A stretch of DNA of 64,000 bases from contig NZ_AUIH01000023.1 in NCBI RefSeq assembly GCF_000423605.1, positions 21,594 to 85,593 on the forward strand, written 5' to 3'. Under the pieces are notes generated by a model, which had not been told where the DNA came from, ran no database searches, and was given only the letters and a program-made list of their open reading frames with translations. A program made the position numbers and the translations under genes. Of the stretch, positions 60,161 to 64,000 are shown piece by piece; position 1 is the first letter of the stretch, and each line of letters starts with the position of its first letter. This DNA comes from Saccharospirillum impatiens DSM 12546. Its GTDB lineage: Bacteria; Pseudomonadota; Gammaproteobacteria; Pseudomonadales; Natronospirillaceae.

Positions 60161-61198
60161 ATGGCCAATATCATCGTGTGTGCGGACGGCACCTGGAACC
60201 GCCCGGAAGAAGACTTGGAAGAAGACTACCCCAGCAATGTATTAAGGCTGGCTCGTGCCATTGCGCCCGAGACAGGCGCTCAGCGACAGCATGTGTTTTA
60301 TGATTGGGGGCTGGGTACGTATCACAGCAAATTGTCTGCCGGTGCCACCGGTCGCGGTATTCACAAGAACATTGTCGATGGTTATCGGTACATCGTTCAG
60401 AACTACAACCCCGGAGACCATATTTACCTGTTCGGCTTCAGTCGTGGGGCTTATACGGTGCGAGCGTTGAGTGGGTTGATTAACAACTGTGGCATCTTAA
60501 AAAGAGCCGAAGCCCCGTTGATCACAGAAGCCTGGAAGATTTATAAAAGCCCGTTGGCCAAAAACCACCCGAGTGGCGCACACGCCACCGCGTTTCGCGA
60601 GCGCCATGCGCATTCGGCACGAAACATTCATTTTGTCGGGGTTTGGGATACGGTCGGGTCGCTGGGCATTCCGTTCAGCCTGATGGGGTTGCTTGACAGC
60701 CACGATGAGTTTTACGACACCAAGATGGGCTCCAACGTTGCCGTGGCCCGGCATGCCCTGGCCATCGATGAGCAACGTGAGGATTTTGAGCCGACGGTGT
60801 GGCAACCCAGGCCGGGTGTCGATCTGAAACAGGTTTGGTTCGCCGGTGTGCACTCCGATGTCGGTGGCTCCTACCCACCCGATAAGGACACAGGCCTGAT
60901 GGCCTCCGACGCACCCCTGGCCTGGATGCTCAAAGAAGCAACAGCAGCCGGCTTAAGTGTAGAAACGCACCTGGAAAACAGCCTGACCGACGGCGTGAAA
61001 GGGCAACTACACAAAACCCGCAAACATGTGTATCGGTTCAAAAAGCCGCTGCATCGCCCCCTGGTACTCGACGGTACGCCCATGCTCATTCACCCCAGTG
61101 TGAAAGCCCGGTACCTGGCTGATGACCGTTATCGGCCCAGGCGATTGCGCGAACTGGTTGAAAGCGTCGGATGGGGCAACCTGAACGTAGCGGAGTAA
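60161..61198 (+). CDS. DUF2235 alpha/beta-hydrolase-fold protein (Tle1-related)
   Basis: About 345 residues. IIVCADGTWNRPEED at the N-terminus, the nucleophile elbow GFSRGAYTVRALSG near 95, and WFAGVHSDVGGSYP near 225 with Asp and His residues define DUF2235, the fold of Tle1 phospholipase effectors. No VgrG, immunity or adaptor gene is adjacent, so a housekeeping or other lipase role is as likely as type VI secretion. AAGGAAGG precedes the ATG. It converges on the photolyase gene. Confidence 0.82.
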   Translation: MANIIVCADGTWNRPEEDLEEDYPSNVLRLARAIAPETGAQRQHVFYDWGLGTYHSKLSAGATGRGIHKNIVDGYRYIVQNYNPGDHIYLFGFSRGAYTVRALSGLINNCGILKRAEAPLITEAWKIYKSPLAKNHPSGAHATAFRERHAHSARNIHFVGVWDTVGSLGIPFSLMGLLDSHDEFYDTKMGSNVAVARHALAIDEQREDFEPTVWQPRPGVDLKQVWFAGVHSDVGGSYPPDKDTGLMASDAPLAWMLKEATAAGLSVETHLENSLTDGVKGQLHKTRKHVYRFKKPLHRPLVLDGTPMLIHPSVKARYLADDRYRPRRLRELVESVGWGNLNVAE

Positions 61199-61201
61199 AG
61201 C

Positions 61202-62683
61202 TCAACGGTCAGGGCGGACGTGTGTGGCCAGAATTCTGTCCTTTTCGGCCAGAACATCAGGTTGCTTGCGGTGTCCCCAGAGACGCTCGCGCGCGTATCG
61301 GCCGCTTCGTTCGATATCGACAATGGGCTCCGGGTAATCCTGTCCCGGTTCAAAACCGAGCATGGCTGCTTCAAGCGGTGGAATTGCCCAGGGCGTATGA
61401 ATATAGGGTCTGGGCAGGTTTGCCAGTTCGGGCACCCAGCGGACGATAAAGTCGCCTTGGGGGTCATGCTCCTGTGACTGCTTAACGGGATTGTAGATGC
61501 GCACTGTATTGGCACCGGTGTGACCGGCCTGCATTTGAAACTGGGGGTAGTGAATGCCTGGTTCAAAATCCAGGAATTGGCGGGCAAGGTGTTGCACGCC
61601 CCAGCGCCAGTCGAGCCAGAGGTGATGCGTTAAGAAGCTGACCAGCATGGCTCGCATTCTGAAATTCAGATATCCGGTGGCGACGACCGCACGCATGCAG
61701 GCATCGACCAGAGGGTAGCCGGTCTGGCCGGTTTTCCAGGCTGCCAGATCCGCTTCGGCTTCAGGGCCATGCCGGTAGCTGAGGTCGCTGTAGCCCCGGT
61801 TTACGGGCTCGAATTCCATTCGGGATTCACTCTCGAATTTCTGAATAAAATGGCCCTGCCAGTGCAGACGGGATGAAAAGCCTTGTACTGCACGATGCCA
61901 TCCCGGGCGTTGCCAGTCTTGCAGCAAGCGCTGATAAACCAGACGAACACTCAGGTTGCCCCAGGCCAGGTAAGGCGACAGTCGTGAACAACTGTCACGG
62001 CTCAGTTGAGGCTTGGAAATGTGTCGCGCGTAGTACTGGCCGCGTGTTTCAAAAAAGGACTGCAGCGTGTTCCAGGCTGCGGTTTCCCCACCGGTCTGAA
62101 ATTGCTCTGCTATTTGTGGCCAGTCGTTTGGCCATGCCCAGTCATCCCCGACACCGTTAACCGGCTGTAAACGCGCCAGGTCGGGATCGACCGGGGGTTT
62201 CCCCATAGCAGCTTGCCAGTGTTTGTCCCAGTTTAGCCGGTGGCTGAGGCCACGCTGGATCGCGCCAGTGGGTGTTTCCTGCCAGTCAATACCATTCAAC
62301 TCACACCACTTGGAGACAGCCTTGTCCCGTGCAAAGGTGATAGCAAGTCCGGTTTCTTCGTGGCTGTGCAAGGTGACAATGTGATGGTGTCTGTGCAGTT
62401 GAGCGAGAACCGTCAGGGCATCGCCTTTGCGTTTTACCACCCGGGTGCTGAACGGTTTAAGGCGGCGGTTCATGTCCTGAATGGACTGGCGGATAAAGCG
62501 CCAATGCCGCGCGTCATAATGCGGGTCTGCGAGCAGATCGGGCTCGGCGATGTAGATCAACAAAACCGGGTATCCCGTTTCAATGGCCTGCTGTAAGGGA
62601 GCGTGATCGTGCAACCGCAGATCGCGCTTGAACCACACAACGCTGATGCCTTTCGCCGGTTCGCCGGGTTGAATCGGTATCAT
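61202..62683 (-). CDS. photolyase/cryptochrome family flavoprotein
   Basis: About 493 residues. The N-terminal photolyase alpha/beta domain begins [22 protein letters not shown]. The C-terminal FAD-binding domain has [32 protein letters not shown] near 255, the helix [34 protein letters not shown] near 365-398, and [25 protein letters not shown] near 430. It is probably a light-driven DNA repair enzyme or blue-light receptor. The start at 62683 overlaps the stop of the upstream small gene (ATGA), so the two are coupled. Confidence 0.85.
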   Translation of the reverse strand: MIPIQPGEPAKGISVVWFKRDLRLHDHAPLQQAIETGYPVLLIYIAEPDLLADPHYDARHWRFIRQSIQDMNRRLKPFSTRVVKRKGDALTVLAQLHRHHHIVTLHSHEETGLAITFARDKAVSKWCELNGIDWQETPTGAIQRGLSHRLNWDKHWQAAMGKPPVDPDLARLQPVNGVGDDWAWPNDWPQIAEQFQTGGETAAWNTLQSFFETRGQYYARHISKPQLSRDSCSRLSPYLAWGNLSVRLVYQRLLQDWQRPGWHRAVQGFSSRLHWQGHFIQKFESESRMEFEPVNRGYSDLSYRHGPEAEADLAAWKTGQTGYPLVDACMRAVVATGYLNFRMRAMLVSFLTHHLWLDWRWGVQHLARQFLDFEPGIHYPQFQMQAGHTGANTVRIYNPVKQSQEHDPQGDFIVRWVPELANLPRPYIHTPWAIPPLEAAMLGFEPGQDYPEPIVDIERSGRYARERLWGHRKQPDVLAEKDRILATHVRPDR

Positions 62684-62967
62684 CGGTGCTTGTATTGGGT
62701 GGGGCAGTGACTGCGCAGTATCGTGTGGCTGCGCCGTGCAAGATGTTTGGTGGTACGCTGACTGACTCGGGCACGCCAATTACGGAAACTGACCGGCTTC
62801 AGCAGGCGTTGCATCAGTCGAATGACATCGGCTTCCGTCATACCAAACTGTGCTTCAATGGCATCAAAGGGCGTTCTGTCTTCCCAGGCCATCTCAATCA
62901 GGCGAGACTGTTCATCGGCAGGCCATTGCTGAAAGCGATGCCAGAGTTGTGAACGGTACTGGCTCAT
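62680..62967 (-). CDS. TIGR03643-like small protein, photolyase partner
   Basis: 95 residues. The helical pattern [58 protein letters not shown] matches the family I know as TIGR03643, commonly encoded beside cryptochrome genes. It resembles an HTH domain (a DNA-binding or sigma-like helix pair). Translation is coupled to the photolyase gene by a 4-bp overlap. The functional link to the photolyase is unproven. Confidence 0.75.
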   Translation of the reverse strand: MSQYRSQLWHRFQQWPADEQSRLIEMAWEDRTPFDAIEAQFGMTEADVIRLMQRLLKPVSFRNWRARVSQRTTKHLARRSHTILRSHCPTQYKHR

Positions 62968-63130
62968 AGCGTTAGATTCTGTGCAATTAGCGTATAAAAA
63001 ACGGTTAAGAAATCGACAGTGATACGGACGGACTGACGGCCCGGATCAGAAACGCAGGGCATCGGAAAAAGCGAGGGGTGGGGCTGAGCTATAAGCGTTA
63101 TCGAGAGGCGGGGCCAAGAAACAAGACGGA

Positions 63131-63167
63131 GTCCGGCTGATTTGCAGTGCGATTCAATCAGCCGGAC
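63131..63167 (-). terminator. 12-bp perfect hairpin after the third tiny gene
   Basis: GTCCGGCTGATT (63131-63142) pairs with AATCAGCCGGAC (63156-63167), with a 13-nt loop. On the minus strand it follows the small gene stop by about 40 bp and is followed by a T-rich tail (TCTTGTTTCTT). It is probably its terminator. Confidence 0.68.
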
Positions 63168-63206
63168 GTGCGGTCTTCAACGGTCAGTTGTCTGAGCGTG
63201 GCCTGC

Positions 63207-63431
63207 TCAGGCATGACGCACATAAGACGGTGCGCGAAACACTCGATGTGAAGTCCGACGAACCCATTGGCCAACGCGCTGCCCGGCGGCGCGAAATGCT
63301 TCAGAACGCAGGCGCTCGGCGTTACGGATATGGTAGGCCACATCTGCGTCGTAGGCGTTGAACCGACGGCTGTCTTCGAGCAGTTCAGAATGATGGGTTG
63401 AATTGGTCAAAATGGCTGGGTCAATAAACAT
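63207..63431 (-). CDS. tiny conserved protein, paralogue 3 of 3
   Basis: About 74 residues with an AGGAG ribosome-binding site. It has an N-terminal extension (MFIDPAILTNSTHHSELLEDSRRFN) and the shared core DADVAYHIRNAERLRSEAFRAAGQRVGQWVRRT, aligning with the proteins at 40273 and 42805 over DVAY...A..LR. The tail is basic (RRTSHRVFRAPSYVRHA), suggesting nucleic-acid or membrane-surface contact. It is monocistronic with its own terminator. Function unknown. Confidence 0.72.
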   Translation of the reverse strand: MFIDPAILTNSTHHSELLEDSRRFNAYDADVAYHIRNAERLRSEAFRAAGQRVGQWVRRTSHRVFRAPSYVRHA

Positions 63432-63675
63432 CCGGGCGTCTCCTGTGTGGCTAAACAAATTCAGGGATCAGGGATTGCGATCTGCACCCCCTGCCTGTTG
63501 AGGCCACGATAGGGTGAGCCCGGCTGGTTCACAAACGATTAATATTTGAGTTGTGGGTGAATAGAATTCACTCCGCGCTAAATTAAGGTAAACAGAAATG
63601 TGAGGCCAATTGCAGCGACTGAACGACCACAAATTCTAACCAGTATGCCAGTTCGAACCAGATTTCGATGACCTA

Positions 63676-64000
63676 GGGCCTGTTAACACTATTTTTGATA
63701 GAATTTCAGCATGGAAATTACAACCGATCAATTCAAAATCATCAGTCAGCTGCTACCAAAACAGCGTGGCAACGTGACGATACCTAATATACAAGTGTTA
63801 AACGCGATACTGTATGTCGCTGAGCATGGCTGCAAATGGCGCGGACTGCCTGAACACTATGGAAACTGGCATACAATTTATACCCGTGCAAACCGCTGGG
63901 CAAAAGCGGGTGTTTTAGATCATGTTATGGAAGTGCTACAGGCTGCGGATGTCATCAATATTCAAGTTGACCATGTTTCGCTCGATAGCACGGCCGTTAA
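63676..64000 (+). mobile_element. IS5-family insertion sequence, left part (cut by the window edge)
   Basis: The left end begins near GGGCCTGTTAACAC (63676), directly after CTAG, a common target site for IS5-group elements. The transposase gene starts 35 bp inside. Only the left end is visible, so neither the right inverted repeat nor a target duplication can be checked. Confidence 0.72.
63711..64000 (+). CDS. IS5-family transposase, N-terminal part (partial)
   Basis: About 96 residues before the edge. The VLNAILYVAEHGCKWRGLPEHYGNWHTIYTRANRWAK phrase is the N-terminal DUF4096-type domain of IS5-family transposases (the DDE catalytic domain is outside the window, though the first Asp region DHVSLDSTAV begins here). 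No frameshift is seen in the visible part. It lies 280 bp upstream of the third tiny gene, on the opposite strand. Confidence 0.85.
   Translation, partial: MEITTDQFKIISQLLPKQRGNVTIPNIQVLNAILYVAEHGCKWRGLPEHYGNWHTIYTRANRWAKAGVLDHVMEVLQAADVINIQVDHVSLDSTAV

Noticed and set aside
60161..61198. Type VI secretion effector (Tle1)
   Set aside because: The fold matches, but no VgrG, PAAR, adaptor or immunity gene is adjacent, so only the DUF2235 family is claimed.

Overview
The window reads as chromosome of a metabolically versatile marine-type gammaproteobacterium, probably of the Oceanospirillales/Saccharospirillaceae-Marinobacter kind. This is inferred from Pseudomonas-like catabolic gene orders (cdhCAB/cdhR, gcdR/gcdH/gcdG, vanR/vanAB, hmgA-fah-mai), a TRAP transporter, and small gammaproteobacterial families (DUF2789-, DUF3081- and DUF2237-like). 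Species cannot be fixed from the sequence alone. Nearly all of it is compact catabolic and regulatory sequence. No rRNA, tRNA or CRISPR was seen, and the only mobile element is an IS5-type transposase cut by the right edge.

Layout. 0-3.7 kb: a carnitine module, with a partial gamma-butyrobetaine dioxygenase-like gene and cdhR, cdhB, cdhA, cdhC. It would take gamma-butyrobetaine/carnitine to glycine betaine. 4-7.2 kb: a small unknown protein, a soluble multi-PAS chemotaxis-type transducer and a class II glutamine amidotransferase. 7.3-25.1 kb: eighteen consecutive minus-strand genes forming an unassigned aromatic catabolic locus. They are a three-component Rieske oxygenase with a small helical partner, an SDR, a flavoprotein hydroxylase resembling 6-hydroxynicotinate/salicylate hydroxylases, a TRAP transporter, a sulfatase, an IclR regulator, a VOC dioxygenase, a cupin, an alpha/beta hydrolase, a second SDR, an aspartate-dehydrogenase homologue, an aldehyde dehydrogenase and a TPP enzyme. 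Three promoters in this locus share a 24-bp operator-like element, so I think it is one regulon under the IclR protein.

25-37.5 kb: a GntR/UTRA regulator divergent from a DadA-like oxidase, a divergent PRPP synthetase, the homogentisate operon with two operator-like palindromes in front, a Fic protein, a PhyH oxygenase divergent from an AraC regulator, and an MFS carrier. 37.7-44.9 kb: a TreS-like GH13 enzyme, a dienelactone hydrolase, a CPA2 antiporter, nadC, a periplasmic binding-like protein and two tiny paralogous proteins, with a third copy at 63.2 kb. 45-48.5 kb: glutarate/glutaryl-CoA catabolism. 48.7-54.2 kb: vanillate demethylation (vanR, vanAB) followed by protocatechuate 4,5-cleavage (ligA, ligB); the lower 4,5-cleavage genes are not here. 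54.2-63.4 kb: small conserved proteins, puuR/puuB-like genes, a decayed VOC gene, a GH114 lipoprotein, a DUF2235 hydrolase and a photolyase-family gene overlapping its usual small partner.

Two features are not explained by ordinary annotation. The first is a family of four structured palindromic repeats (47.4-56.5 kb), each with long pairing arms that differ between copies yet stay matched within a copy, and a conserved inner hairpin with a TCCN loop. They sit in intergenic gaps next to, or inside, catabolic operons. The second is the shared operator that ties the 18-gene aromatic locus together. Start codons were chosen by ribosome-binding site and overlap with neighbouring genes. All functions are read from sequence motifs and remembered family features, without database searches.
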